A stretch of 64,000 nucleotides of DNA from Amycolatopsis sp. DSM 110486 (GTDB lineage: Bacteria; Actinomycetota; Actinomycetes; Mycobacteriales; Pseudonocardiaceae): assembly GCF_019468465.1 (NCBI RefSeq), contig NZ_CP080519.1:3425001-3489000 (forward strand). Direction: 5' to 3'. The translations under genes and the position numbers were made by a program. Shown here piece by piece: positions 36,119-44,802 of this stretch. Position 1 is the stretch's first letter. Each line of letters starts with the position of its first letter. Under the pieces are notes generated by a model. That model was not told the origin of the DNA. It saw nothing but the letters and a program-made list of their open reading frames with translations, and made no database searches.

Positions 36119-37109
36119 GTGCGCGGCAAGCCGTTCGACGAGCCCACAGTGGGACGCCTGCCGCCAGGCGCGCGAGGTCCTGTCCGCCGAGGCCGAGAAG
36201 AGCCACCACGCGCTGTACGCCAAGCTGCGCGAGATCGTCAGTGGCGTGCTGCGGCTCGACGCGTTCTTCGTCGCCCTCTTCCGCGACGCCGGCCACGTGC
36301 TCTACGCCTACCAGTACGACGGCGCCGAGTACGCGCTCCCGGGCGTCCGGCCGGTCAACCCCGAAGGCCCCACGGGCTGGGTGCGCGCCCACAACCGCTC
36401 CTACACCTACCGCACCGACGCCGGCGCCATCCTCAACCGCGGCATCCCTTGGGGCGACAAGGAACGCCGTTCGGCCGACGCGCTCGTCGTCCCGATGCGC
36501 CGCACGCACACCGGCGAGGTGATCGGCGTCGTCTCGGCCCAGACCTACACCGCCGGCAGCTACGGCGACGCCGAACTCGCCGCGCTGGAGTGGCTCGCCG
36601 AGATGGTCGCCCGGATCCTGTCGGCCGAGGACGAGGACCGCGAGCTGCTGGCCCGGCTCGACGACGGGCACCGGCCGGCCGCCGAACGCTTGCTCGGACG
36701 GACGGTGTCGGCGCTGGTCGTGGAGCGCGTCGCCGTGGTCTGGCAGGCGGCGGCGCAGCTCGCGAGCGAGCTGGAGTCGGAGGGCCACCGCCTCGGGCCG
36801 CGGGCGCGTGACCTGGTGCGCGAGTGCGAGCGGCTCCAGATGGACTCCGCGGAGATCGAGTTCGCCGGTTACCGAGAGGCGGCGGCGCGGTTCGACTCGC
36901 TGAGCCGGCGCGAGCGTGACGTCGCCGAGCTGATGGGCTTGAGCGACAGCGAAATCGCCGCACAGCTGTACGTCGCCCGCTCCACAGTGAAGACCCACGT
37001 GCGCAGCATCCTGCGCAAGTACGGCGCCAAACACCGTTCGACGGTCGTCGAGGAAGTCTCCACCTACCTCGGTTACGCCCGTGAGCGAGGCGGCTCATCC
37101 TCGGGATGA
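36119..37109 (+). CDS. GAF-LuxR transcriptional regulator with an apparent frameshift
   Basis: The protein (about 330 residues) has a GAF-like sensor (LRLDAFFVALFRDAGHVLYAYQYDG to ADALVVPMRRTHTGEVIGVVSAQ) and a C-terminal LuxR helix-turn-helix (LSRRERDVAELMGLSDSEIAAQLYVARSTVKTHVRSIL). The natural start seems to be the GTG at 36119 with a GAGGAG RBS, reading VRGKPFDEP, but the rest is in the next frame from about 36147 (QWDACRQAREVL). One extra base near 36143-36150 explains this; removing it joins both parts as DEP-QWDACRQ. It may be a real mutation or a sequence error. If real, only a truncated protein without its first residues could be made. Confidence 0.72.
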
Positions 37110-37170
37110 ACAGGGGCCGCCATATTTTTCATCCTCGCGCCGAGAGAATCGTTGTGGTATCGCGGATAAC

Positions 37171-37551
37171 ATGGTGCCGGTGCGCGTGGAAAACGGCTCC
37201 GTGTGGAGTGTTCTGCTCGAATTCCTGATCGCTCTCTGGTGGTTCTTCGTCGCGATCGGAATTGCCAAGTTCCTCGTTGTTCCCCTCGCCAAATGGATGC
37301 TCGTCACCGTTTTCGAGTCACTCAAAGGCGCCTCGGGTGCCGGCCGGACGGTGCGCCGGCTGCTCGCCTTTCCCATCACGGGTTTGCTGAGCACGCAACG
37401 CAAAGCGCGCGGTGGCCACCGGGACAGCCGGCTCGACCTCTTCACCGTGGACTTGGTTTTCGGTGTGGTCGTGAGCGGTTTTCTCCAGGGGATCCTGCTG
37501 ACCGCGGTGTCGACCATCGTGGTGGTCGTTCTTTGTTTTCTGATCTTCTGA
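37171..37551 (+). CDS. Small membrane protein of unknown function
   Basis: The 126-residue protein has two hydrophobic helices, one near the N-terminus (VLLEFLIALWWFFVAIGIAKFLVV) and one at the C-terminus (FGVVVSGFLQGILLTAVSTIVVVVLCFLIF), flanking a basic loop (GRTVRRLL, RKARGGHRDSR). The ATG at 37171 is chosen, although a GTG two codons on is also possible. It is followed after 15 bases by the next gene and after another 12 by a third, so the three probably form one transcription unit. No family is recognised. Confidence 0.65.
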   Translation: MVPVRVENGSVWSVLLEFLIALWWFFVAIGIAKFLVVPLAKWMLVTVFESLKGASGAGRTVRRLLAFPITGLLSTQRKARGGHRDSRLDLFTVDLVFGVVVSGFLQGILLTAVSTIVVVVLCFLIF

Positions 37552-37566
37552 ACGGAGGGGTGAATC

Positions 37567-37953
37567 TTGGCGGTCGACGAGTTGGCGCCGAGCGGCCGGA
37601 ATGTGCCGTTCGAGGTTCAGGACGCGAATGGGAATCTGCCGGCGAGCGGCAGTGCCGATCTCGCGGAGGTCGCGGTCAGCGCGATCGCCCACGCTCTCGG
37701 CTTCCCGACGGCCGCACTCGTGCGTTCGGTCGTGGTGGTGGTCGCGCGAACCTACTCCGAGATCAAGGTGGAGCTGCAGGGGCAGCGGGTGGACCGGCGG
37801 ATCAAGCTGCAGACGATGACCATCGAGCGGTTCTACACCGCCATGGCGCGCGTGGACGCCGATCCCTACTGGCACCCGGAAGCGAAAGCGACCCTCGCCG
37901 AGGCCCTGGCGGCGGAGATGAAGCAGGAAATCGCCAGGCTGCTCCGAAGCTAG
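37567..37953 (+). CDS. Unknown small soluble protein, TTG start
   Basis: The 128-residue protein starts with TTG behind a strong RBS (GGAGGGG). It contains a central hydrophobic stretch (ALVRSVVVVVARTYSEIKVELQGQRVDR) and a helical C-terminus rich in Ala/Glu. Third-position G/C is high, supporting real coding. It is the middle gene of a three-gene unit (37171-38271) and may bind the membrane protein encoded before it. No family is recognised, and no catalytic motif is visible. Confidence 0.65.
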   Translation: MAVDELAPSGRNVPFEVQDANGNLPASGSADLAEVAVSAIAHALGFPTAALVRSVVVVVARTYSEIKVELQGQRVDRRIKLQTMTIERFYTAMARVDADPYWHPEAKATLAEALAAEMKQEIARLLRS

Positions 37954-37965
37954 AGAGGAACTGCG

Positions 37966-38271
37966 ATGTCCGAACTGATCAGGAGGACCGGGGCCGAGGT
38001 CGAGCGCCGGCCGCCGGAGAGGGCGGTGGAGCTCGCCGCGACTGCGCACCGCAAGGTCGTGGTCAAGCGTCAGGAACTCCGCGTGGCGCTGAGCATCGCC
38101 GAGCGGACCGCGGAAGCGCCTGCTGGACGAAATGGCGGCGCGCCGGCGTCCGCCGACGGCGATCGAAGCGAGGGGTGGGGTCCTGCGCGGCCTGTGGCGC
38201 AGGATCCGGTGAACCGGTTGCGGCCCGGAAACCACCGGGCCGCAACCGTGCCGGAACGGCTCAGTACGTGA
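37966..38271 (+). CDS. Unknown small protein, probably frameshifted
   Basis: The open frame gives 101 residues starting MSELIRRTGAEVERRPPERAV, with a GAGAGGA RBS. Coding quality is strong up to about 38100 and then drops in this frame, while the next frame becomes strongly coding (KRLLDEMAARRRPPTAIEAR) and ends at a TGA at 38210-38212, just before a terminator hairpin. Removing one base near 38106 gives a sensible protein of about 82 residues. As written, the frame runs through the hairpin and into the convergent bkdC gene. It is the last gene of the three-gene unit. Family unknown. Confidence 0.5.
   Translation: MSELIRRTGAEVERRPPERAVELAATAHRKVVVKRQELRVALSIAERTAEAPAGRNGGAPASADGDRSEGWGPARPVAQDPVNRLRPGNHRAATVPERLST
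38216..38247. terminator. Bidirectional hairpin terminator
   Basis: A perfect 13-bp stem (GGTTGCGGCCCGG with its complement) encloses a 6-base loop between the three-gene unknown unit and the convergent bkdC gene. Confidence 0.8.
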
Positions 38272-39604
38272 TCGCCACGGCCGGGTCGGCGAGCAGCGCG
38301 CCGACGTCGGCGAGGAACTCCGAGCCCTGCTGGCCGTCGACCACGCGGTGGTCGAAGCTCAGCGACAGCTGCATCACCTTGCGGACCTTGATTTCGCCGT
38401 CCACGACCCACGGGGTGTCGCGGATCGCGCCGACCGCCAGGATCGCCGACTCGCCCGGGTTGATGATGGGCGTGCCGGTGTCGACGCCGAAGACGCCGAC
38501 GTTGGTGATCGTGAACGTGCCGTTGGCCATCGCCGCGGGCGTGGTCTTGCCCTCGCGCGCGACGTCGGTGAGCTCGGTCAGCGCGACGGCCAGCTGCTTG
38601 AGCGACATCGCGTCGGCGTCGAAGATCTTCGGCACCACGAGCCCGCGCGGGGTCGCCGCGGCGATGCCCAGGTGCACGTAGTCCTTGTAGACGATCTCTT
38701 GCGCCGCCTCGTCCCACACCGCGTTGACGTCGGGCGTGCGCTTCGCCGCGAGGCACACGGCCTTGGCGGCGAACGCGAGCGGCGTCAGCTTTACGCCGCT
38801 GAACTCACGCGACTTCTTGAGCTTCTCGCGCAGCTCCATCATCGGCGTGACGTCGACGGTCAGGAACTCCGTGACGTGCGGTGCCGTGTAGGCGCTCTGG
38901 ACCATCGCGGCGGCGGTGGCCTTGCGGACGCCCTTGATCGGTACGCGACGTTCGCGGGTGGCGGCGTCGTAACTGATGTCCACAGTGGACGCCACAGCGG
39001 CTGCCGGGGCAGAGCCGTTTGCTGCGCGCTCGACGTCTTCACGCGTGATGACGCCACCGTCGGCGGTGCCGGTGACCGCGTAGAGGTCGATGCCGAGGTC
39101 CTTGGCGAGCCTGCGCACCGGCGGCTTGGCCAGCGGCACGTAACCACCAACCGGAGCCACCGGAGTCACGGCCACCGGAGCCACGGCCACGGGAGCAGGC
39201 GCCACAGGCGCAGGGGCCGGCGGAGCGGCAACAGCCACCGGAGCGGCCTTGCGCGCCCGCCGTTTCGTCTCCACCGCCTTGGAGCCGTAGCCGACCAGAG
39301 GCTTCATCTCCTCCTCGGCCGCAGCTTCCGGAGCAGCAGCCGGCGCCGCCTTCCCGCCCGGATCGACGTCCAAGGTCAGCAACGGAGCCCCGACCTCGAC
39401 CGTCTGCCCCACCTCGACGAGCAGCTCGGTGATCACCCCGGCCCACGGGATCGGCAGCTCGACGGCGGCCTTCGCGGTCTCGACCTCGACCACGATCTGG
39501 TTGACCGTGACCGCGTCGCCCGGCTTCACGTGCCAGGCGAGGATGTCGGCCTCGGTCAGCCCCTCTGCCGTGTCCGACAGGGGGAACTGTTTGTACTCAG
39601 GCAT
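38261..39604 (-). CDS. bkdC: Branched-chain 2-oxoacid dehydrogenase E2 (dihydrolipoamide acyltransferase)
   Basis: The 447-residue E2 core has one N-terminal lipoyl domain (residues 1-80, lipoylated Lys in VETAKAAVELP), an Ala/Pro-rich swinging linker, an E3-binding domain (PPVRRLAKDLGIDLYAVTGT, about 165-200) and a C-terminal acyltransferase domain with the catalytic FDHRVVDG near the end. It moves the acyl group from E1 to CoA. It lies just downstream of the two E1 subunits and is read with them. A lipoyl domain of this kind and the two-subunit E1 indicate the branched-chain type rather than homodimeric AceE pyruvate dehydrogenase. E3 (Lpd) is not in the window. Confidence 0.93.
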   Translation of the reverse strand: MPEYKQFPLSDTAEGLTEADILAWHVKPGDAVTVNQIVVEVETAKAAVELPIPWAGVITELLVEVGQTVEVGAPLLTLDVDPGGKAAPAAAPEAAAEEEMKPLVGYGSKAVETKRRARKAAPVAVAAPPAPAPVAPAPVAVAPVAVTPVAPVGGYVPLAKPPVRRLAKDLGIDLYAVTGTADGGVITREDVERAANGSAPAAAVASTVDISYDAATRERRVPIKGVRKATAAAMVQSAYTAPHVTEFLTVDVTPMMELREKLKKSREFSGVKLTPLAFAAKAVCLAAKRTPDVNAVWDEAAQEIVYKDYVHLGIAAATPRGLVVPKIFDADAMSLKQLAVALTELTDVAREGKTTPAAMANGTFTITNVGVFGVDTGTPIINPGESAILAVGAIRDTPWVVDGEIKVRKVMQLSLSFDHRVVDGQQGSEFLADVGALLADPAVAITY

Positions 39605-39620
39605 TTCAGCGAGTGCCCCC

Positions 39621-40613
39621 TTACCAGTTCAGCGAGCGGTCGACGGCGTGCAGCACCCGGTCCAGGTCGGGGAGGTAGTACTCCTCGAGCTTGGCCGGCG
39701 GGTACGGCGTGTCGAAACCGGCGACGCGCAGGACGGGGGACTCCAGGGAGTAGAAACACTCCTGCTGCACGCGGGCCGCGATCTCCGAGGTCAGCGACGA
39801 CTCGGACGGCGCCTCGCTCACGGCGATCAGCCGGCCGGTTTTGCGCACCGACTCGAACACCGGACCCAGGTCGAGCGGCGAGAGCGTGCGCAGGTCGATG
39901 ACCTCGAGCGACTTGCCCTCGTCCTCGGCGGCCCCGGCGGCGTCGAGCGCCACCTTCACCGACGGACCGTAGGCGACGACGGTCGCGGTGGTCCCCTCGC
40001 GCACCACGCGCGAGCCGAACACCCGGCCCGGCGACGCGTCGGTGTCGACCTCCATCTTCAGCGCGCCCGAGTGGTAGAGCTTCTTGGGCTCGAAGAAGAG
40101 GATCGGGTCGTCGGAGCGGATGGCCTCCTGGATGCCCCAGTAGGCGTCGACCGCGTTGGACACCGAGACGACCTTCAGGCCGGCGATGTGCGAGAACAGC
40201 GACTCGGGCGACTCCGAGTGGTGCTCCACCGCGCCGATCCCGCCGCCGAACGGCACGCGGATCACCACGGGCATCTTGATCTTGCCCTGCGTGCGGTAGT
40301 GCAGCTTCGCCAGCTGCGAGGAGATCTGGTCGAACCCGGGGAAGATGAAGCCTTCGAACTGGATCTCGCACACGGGCCGGAACCCGCGCACGGCCAGGCC
40401 CACGGCGGTGCCGATGATGCCCGACTCGGCCAGCGGCGTGTCGAGCACGCGCTGCTCGCCGAAGTCCTTCTGCAGGCCGTCGGTGATGCGGAAGACGCCG
40501 CCGAGCTTGCCCACGTCCTCACCCATGATCAGGACCTTCGGGTCCTCTTCCATCGCTCGGCGCAGGCCGAGGTTGATGGCCTTGCCGATCGTGAGCTTCT
40601 GCGGTTCGGCCAT
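39621..40613 (-). CDS. bkdB: Branched-chain 2-oxoacid dehydrogenase E1 beta
   Basis: The 330-residue E1 beta subunit starts MAEPQKLTIGKAINLGLRRAMEEDPKV and contains GEDVGKLGGVFRIT, DTPLAESGIIGTAVGLA, IQFEGFIFPGFDQI and the VPFGGGIGAVEHHSESPE loop that faces thiamine diphosphate. With the alpha subunit it decarboxylates branched-chain 2-oxoacids and hands the acyl group to E2. The ATG overlaps the alpha subunit stop (TGATG), giving tight translational coupling and equal stoichiometry. It shares the operon with E1 alpha and E2. Confidence 0.94.
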   Translation of the reverse strand: MAEPQKLTIGKAINLGLRRAMEEDPKVLIMGEDVGKLGGVFRITDGLQKDFGEQRVLDTPLAESGIIGTAVGLAVRGFRPVCEIQFEGFIFPGFDQISSQLAKLHYRTQGKIKMPVVIRVPFGGGIGAVEHHSESPESLFSHIAGLKVVSVSNAVDAYWGIQEAIRSDDPILFFEPKKLYHSGALKMEVDTDASPGRVFGSRVVREGTTATVVAYGPSVKVALDAAGAAEDEGKSLEVIDLRTLSPLDLGPVFESVRKTGRLIAVSEAPSESSLTSEIAARVQQECFYSLESPVLRVAGFDTPYPPAKLEEYYLPDLDRVLHAVDRSLNW

Positions 40614-41818
40614 CAGTGCTCACCCGCCGTCGCGAAACCGTCCAAATAGGACAGGAACTCTTTTTGCTGCGCTTCGAGAGCCGGTGAGGACTCGGCGTAG
40701 ACGTTGGCGAAGATCCGCTCGGGCGGCGGCTCCGGCATGTTGAACGTGTAGTCGCGAAGCTGCGTCGCGAACTCGTCGGCTTCGGCCTGCACCTGGTCGA
40801 AGAAGTCGTGGTCCGCACCGCCGCCGCGCGCGAGGTAGGCGCGCACGCGCTCGATCGGGTCCTTGAGCTTCCACTCCTCCAGCTCGTCCGAGAGCCGGTA
40901 GCGGGTGGGGTCGTCGGTGGTGGTGTGGGCGTCCATCCGGTAGGTGAAGGCCTCGATCAGCACCGGGCCGTTGCCGTGCCGGCACTCCTCCAGCGCCCAC
41001 CGGGTGACGGCGAGGCAGGCGAGCACGTCGTTGCCGTCCACGCGGATGCCGGGGAAGCCGTAGCCGCGGGCGCGCTGGTACAGCGGCAGGCGCGACTGGC
41101 GCTCGGTCGGCTCGGAGATGGCCCACTGGTTGTTCTGGCAGAAGAAGACGAGCGGCGCATCGTAGACGGCGGCCCAGACGAAGCCTTCGTGCACGTCGCC
41201 CTGCGAAGTGGCGCCGTCGCCGAAGTAGCAGATCGTGGCTTCACCGTCGTCGTCGCCGACTTTGCCCTCGAACTTCTGGCCCATCGCGTAACCGGCGGCG
41301 TTGAGCACCTGGTTGCCGATGACGATCGTGTACGGGTGGAAACGGTGTGCGGCGAAGTCCCAGCCACCCTGGTCGGTGCACCGGAAGATGCCGAGCAGCT
41401 CACGCAGGTCCACGCCACGCGTGTACGCGACACCGTGCTCGCGGTAGCTCGGGAACGCCATGTCCGTGGGCTTCAGCGCGCGGCCGGAGCCGATCTGCGC
41501 GGCCTCCTGGCCCAGCAGCGGGACCCAGATCCCCAGCTGCCCCTGGCGCTGCATCGCGTTGGCCTCGCGGTCGGCGCGGCGCACCAGCACCATGTCGCGG
41601 TACAGGTTGCGCAGCGCCTCGTCGTCGACGTCCGCGACGTACTTGTCGAACCGCGGCGACGGGATTCGCTGACCTTCGGGGGTGAGCAGCTGAGTCAGCT
41701 CAGCGCCACCTTCGCTCGTTGCTCGCAGACCCGCGATCACCTGTTCGGGCGAGGGCTTGGCCGCTACGGCGGCGGGCCCGTCTCCAGGTTCGGGGTGCGT
41801 CCACTGTTCGGACGGCAT
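40613..41818 (-). CDS. bkdA: Branched-chain 2-oxoacid dehydrogenase E1 alpha
   Basis: The 401-residue E1 alpha subunit binds thiamine diphosphate: the motif GDGATSQGDVHEGFVWAAVY followed by FFCQNNQWAIS (the GDG...NN signature), and the phosphorylation-loop-like YRMDAHTTTDDPTRYR. The extended N-terminus of about 60 residues precedes the conserved YRDMVLVRRADREANAMQRQGQLG core. It is the first gene of the operon. The ATG at 41818 is used. In actinobacteria these enzymes degrade valine, leucine and isoleucine and supply branched primers for fatty acid and polyketide synthesis. The promoter should lie in 41819-42170. Confidence 0.94.
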   Translation of the reverse strand: MPSEQWTHPEPGDGPAAVAAKPSPEQVIAGLRATSEGGAELTQLLTPEGQRIPSPRFDKYVADVDDEALRNLYRDMVLVRRADREANAMQRQGQLGIWVPLLGQEAAQIGSGRALKPTDMAFPSYREHGVAYTRGVDLRELLGIFRCTDQGGWDFAAHRFHPYTIVIGNQVLNAAGYAMGQKFEGKVGDDDGEATICYFGDGATSQGDVHEGFVWAAVYDAPLVFFCQNNQWAISEPTERQSRLPLYQRARGYGFPGIRVDGNDVLACLAVTRWALEECRHGNGPVLIEAFTYRMDAHTTTDDPTRYRLSDELEEWKLKDPIERVRAYLARGGGADHDFFDQVQAEADEFATQLRDYTFNMPEPPPERIFANVYAESSPALEAQQKEFLSYLDGFATAGEH

Positions 41819-42170
41819 GCGCAGTATCTCCTCGGTGTCGGCGCCGCGGTGGCCGCTTGTGGCGGCCACAGCGACTGCACCGGCGGGGACCTACGCCCCG
41901 GATTCGGGGCGTCTGGCCACCGTCGGCGTTGACGGTTCTCGTCGCCATCCTGGCACGAAGCCGCGCGCGATGGTGAACCGCGGATGCTGATTTGTTGCTG
42001 AGATCCGGGCGCCTGAACAGGCAAAACGCTGGGAAATCCGAGTATGGGACGAACGATGATCGGGAATCCGCACCGCTGCCCACCAGGCGTCACCGGTCGG
42101 GCACCGGTCGCGTCCGGGTGGCGGGTTTCACCGACTCGGCAGCGGTCGTGACGTCGGTCACCGTGGCAGG
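41819..42170. other. Divergent intergenic region between bkdA and the M20 dipeptidase
   Basis: These 352 bases hold the promoters of two divergent units and no gene. An inverted repeat GCCTG-AA-CAGGC at 42011-42022 is the only clear dyad and could be a regulator site, for example for an AsnC/Lrp-type BkdR, though none is encoded here. No confident -35/-10 pair was recognised on either strand. Confidence 0.5.
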
Positions 42171-43601
42171 ATGGCCGGCGTGGAACAGAAATCCGTACGT
42201 GAAACCGTCGTCTCGACGTGGATCAACGACGTCGTGCCGAGCCTGTCCGGTCTCGTCGCGATCCCGGCGTTGTCCCCGGCGTTCGACGCGGACTGGGCCG
42301 CGAGCGGTCACCTCGCCGCGGCCGTCGAACACGTGAAGACGTTCATCGCCGGGCGTGACCTGCCGGGTGTGTCGATCGACGTCGTGCAGCTCGAGGGGCG
42401 TTCCCCGCTGCTGTTCGTGGACGTGCCCGCCACCGCGGGCGCCACGGACAAGCCGACCGTGCTGATGTACGGCCACCTCGACAAGCAGCCCCCGGTCGGC
42501 GGCTGGTCCGAGGGCCTCGACCCGTGGACGCCGGTGATCCGCGACGGCCGCCTCTACGGCCGCGGCTCCGTCGACGACGGCTACTCCGGCTACGCGGCCG
42601 TGTCCGCGCTGGAGGCCGTGCGCGCGGCCGGCGGCGAGCACGCGCACACCGTGGTGCTGCTGGAGACGGGTGAGGAGTCGGGCAGCCCCGACCTGCCCGC
42701 GTACGTCGAGCACCTGAGCTCGCGTCTTGGCGAGGTCGGCCTCGTCGTCTGCCTCGACGCGGGTGGCATGGACTACGAGCGGCTGTGGCTGACCACAAGC
42801 CTGCGCGGCATGCTGCACCTCACCGTCACGGTGCAGCTGCTCGCGACGGCCCAGCACTCCGGCCTGGCCAGCGGCGTGGTCGCTTCGTCGTTCCGCGTGC
42901 TACGGCAGCTGCTGGAGCGCATCGAGAACGGCGAGACGGGCGAGATCAAGCTCACGGAGCTCAACGTCGAGGTGCCGGCGAGCCGGCTGGCCGAGATCGA
43001 GGCCGTGGCCGAGGTGGCGCCGGAGAAGCTGCAGACCGCGTTCCCGCTGGTCAGCGGCGGTCGGACGATGTCGGAAGACGCGCTGGAGCTGCTGCTGAAC
43101 AACTACTGGCGGCCCACGTTGTCGATCATCGGCGCCGACGGCTTCCCGCTGCCCGCCAACGCCGGCAACGTGCTGCGCGAGAGCACCACGCTCACGCTGA
43201 GCTTCCGCCTGCCGCCCACGGCTGAGGCGGCTCCTGCGTTGGCCGCCGTGAAGCGCGTGCTGACCACGGACGTGCCGTACGGCGCTTCGGTGACCATCCA
43301 CGAAGACGCGCAGGCCGAGAACGGCTGGAACGCGCCCGAGGAGGCGCCGTGGCTCTCGGCCGCGCTGCGCCGCGTCAGCGACGAGGTGTTCGGCCGCCCC
43401 CACCGCGCCGCCGGCATGGGCGGGTCGATCCCCTTCATGGGCCTGCTCGGCGAGAAGTACCCGCAGGCACAGTTCCTGGTCACGGGCGCGTGCGGCGCCG
43501 ACTCGAACATCCACGTGCCGGACGAGTGGCTGAACCTGGACTACGCGCAGCAGGTCACGGAGGCCGTCGCGCACATCTTGGACGCGCACGCACGGAGCTG
43601 A
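42171..43601 (+). CDS. M20/M25 family metallopeptidase (dipeptidase)
   Basis: The 476-residue enzyme shows the co-catalytic zinc ligands of the family: LMYGHLDKQP (His and Asp), GRGSVDDGYSG (bridging Asp), LETGEESGSPD (Glu-Glu), CLDAGG (Asp) and ADSNIHVPDEWL (final His). A lid/dimerisation domain lies in the middle (about 200-330). These cytoplasmic enzymes cleave dipeptides or carnosine-like substrates. The ATG at 42171 is used; a GTG three codons on is possible. A perfect hairpin follows the stop. Confidence 0.9.
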   Translation: MAGVEQKSVRETVVSTWINDVVPSLSGLVAIPALSPAFDADWAASGHLAAAVEHVKTFIAGRDLPGVSIDVVQLEGRSPLLFVDVPATAGATDKPTVLMYGHLDKQPPVGGWSEGLDPWTPVIRDGRLYGRGSVDDGYSGYAAVSALEAVRAAGGEHAHTVVLLETGEESGSPDLPAYVEHLSSRLGEVGLVVCLDAGGMDYERLWLTTSLRGMLHLTVTVQLLATAQHSGLASGVVASSFRVLRQLLERIENGETGEIKLTELNVEVPASRLAEIEAVAEVAPEKLQTAFPLVSGGRTMSEDALELLLNNYWRPTLSIIGADGFPLPANAGNVLRESTTLTLSFRLPPTAEAAPALAAVKRVLTTDVPYGASVTIHEDAQAENGWNAPEEAPWLSAALRRVSDEVFGRPHRAAGMGGSIPFMGLLGEKYPQAQFLVTGACGADSNIHVPDEWLNLDYAQQVTEAVAHILDAHARS

Positions 43602-43612
43602 GGTTGTGGTGA

Positions 43613-43648
43613 AAAGTCCCGGCGCCGGTTGGTCGGTGCCGGGACTTT
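43613..43648 (+). terminator. Hairpin terminator after the dipeptidase
   Basis: A perfect 11-bp stem (AAAGTCCCGGC with its complement) encloses a 14-base loop starting 12 bases after the stop codon. Confidence 0.75.
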
Positions 43649-43836
43649 CCCAACCGTGGGTGCTCCACAGTAGACGCCCTGTGGTTTGGACCACACACTG
43701 TTCGCGTCTCAGCTGGTACCGGGAGTCACGACTGCATAGGGTGAAACTGCGCCGTAACGTACGGGTGCTGTGCTTACCCGCTTTCGAGTGGCAATATGCG
43801 TGCTCTCGACAGTTGAGAACTACGAGGAGTGACGAA

Positions 43837-44778
43837 GTGGCCCGAGGACACCAGATGAAGGCGCTCGCCCTTCTCCCGGCTTTCGCGCTGGTCGGCCTGA
43901 CCATGGCCTGCGGCGCGGGCGGCAGTGGCGCGGGCGATGCGGGAAGTGCAAGCTCGTCGGCGACGGCTCCTGGGGGCTCGTCGGACATCCCAGCCGTGGC
44001 CAAGGACGACAAGCTCGCCGCGATGGTGCCGGCTTCGGTCACCAGCGACGGCAAGATCCTGGTCGGTCAGGACCAGAGCTATCCGCCCAACGAATTCCAG
44101 GACGAGAGCGGCAAGGTCACCGGCTTCGACGTCGATCTGGGCACCGCGATCGGGCAGAAGCTGGGGCTGCAGATGGAGTTCCAGAACTCCGCCTTCGACG
44201 GCATCATCCCTGGCATCCAGGCCGGCAAGTACGAGCTCGCGATGTCGTCGTTCAGCATCAACCCGGAGCGGCTGCAGACGGTTGACATGGTCAGCTACTA
44301 CAAGGCCGGCACGTCGCTCGCCGTCCTGAAGGGCAACCCGGACGGCCTGAACCTCGACGACCTCTGCGGCAAGAAGATGGGCGTGCAGAAGGGCACCACA
44401 CAGGTCGACGACCTGCAGACGCGCTCCGACGCCTGCGTCAAGGCGGGCAAGCCGGCCATCGACGTCACGCAGCTGCAGGCGCAGACGGACGTCAACCTGG
44501 CGCTGACGGCCAAGCGCGTGCAGGGCGAGCTGGCCGACTCCCCGGTGATCGACTACGCCGTGAAGCAGACCGGCGGGGCTCTGGAGGTCGTCGGCGCGCC
44601 GTACGACACCGCGCCCTACGGCATCGTGCTCAAAAAGGACAGCGGCGACTACACGAAGGCCGTGCAGCAGGCCGTGCAGGCGCTGATCGACGACGGCACG
44701 TACAAGAAGATCCTCGACAAGTGGGGCCTGTCCGGTGCGGGCGCCGTGACCACGTCGGAGATCAACCCGGCTTCCTGA
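43837..44778 (+). CDS. Amino-acid ABC transporter substrate-binding lipoprotein
   Basis: The 313-residue protein has a lipoprotein signal (lipobox LTMAC, Cys25) and a periplasmic-binding fold of the polar amino-acid type (SBP family 3): ILVGQDQSYPPNEFQDESGKVTGFDVDLGTAIGQKLG, NSAFDGIIPGIQAGKYELAMSSFSI, and LCGKKMGVQKGTTQ. It is anchored outside the membrane and passes its ligand to the permease. The GTG at 43837 has a GAGGAG RBS and is preferred over the ATG at 43855. It is the first gene of a three-gene transporter operon. The ligand, perhaps glutamate, glutamine or arginine, is not clear. Confidence 0.9.
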   Translation: MARGHQMKALALLPAFALVGLTMACGAGGSGAGDAGSASSSATAPGGSSDIPAVAKDDKLAAMVPASVTSDGKILVGQDQSYPPNEFQDESGKVTGFDVDLGTAIGQKLGLQMEFQNSAFDGIIPGIQAGKYELAMSSFSINPERLQTVDMVSYYKAGTSLAVLKGNPDGLNLDDLCGKKMGVQKGTTQVDDLQTRSDACVKAGKPAIDVTQLQAQTDVNLALTAKRVQGELADSPVIDYAVKQTGGALEVVGAPYDTAPYGIVLKKDSGDYTKAVQQAVQALIDDGTYKKILDKWGLSGAGAVTTSEINPAS

Positions 44779-44802
44779 AGCCGTAGATAGGACGTAGTTC
44801 TC

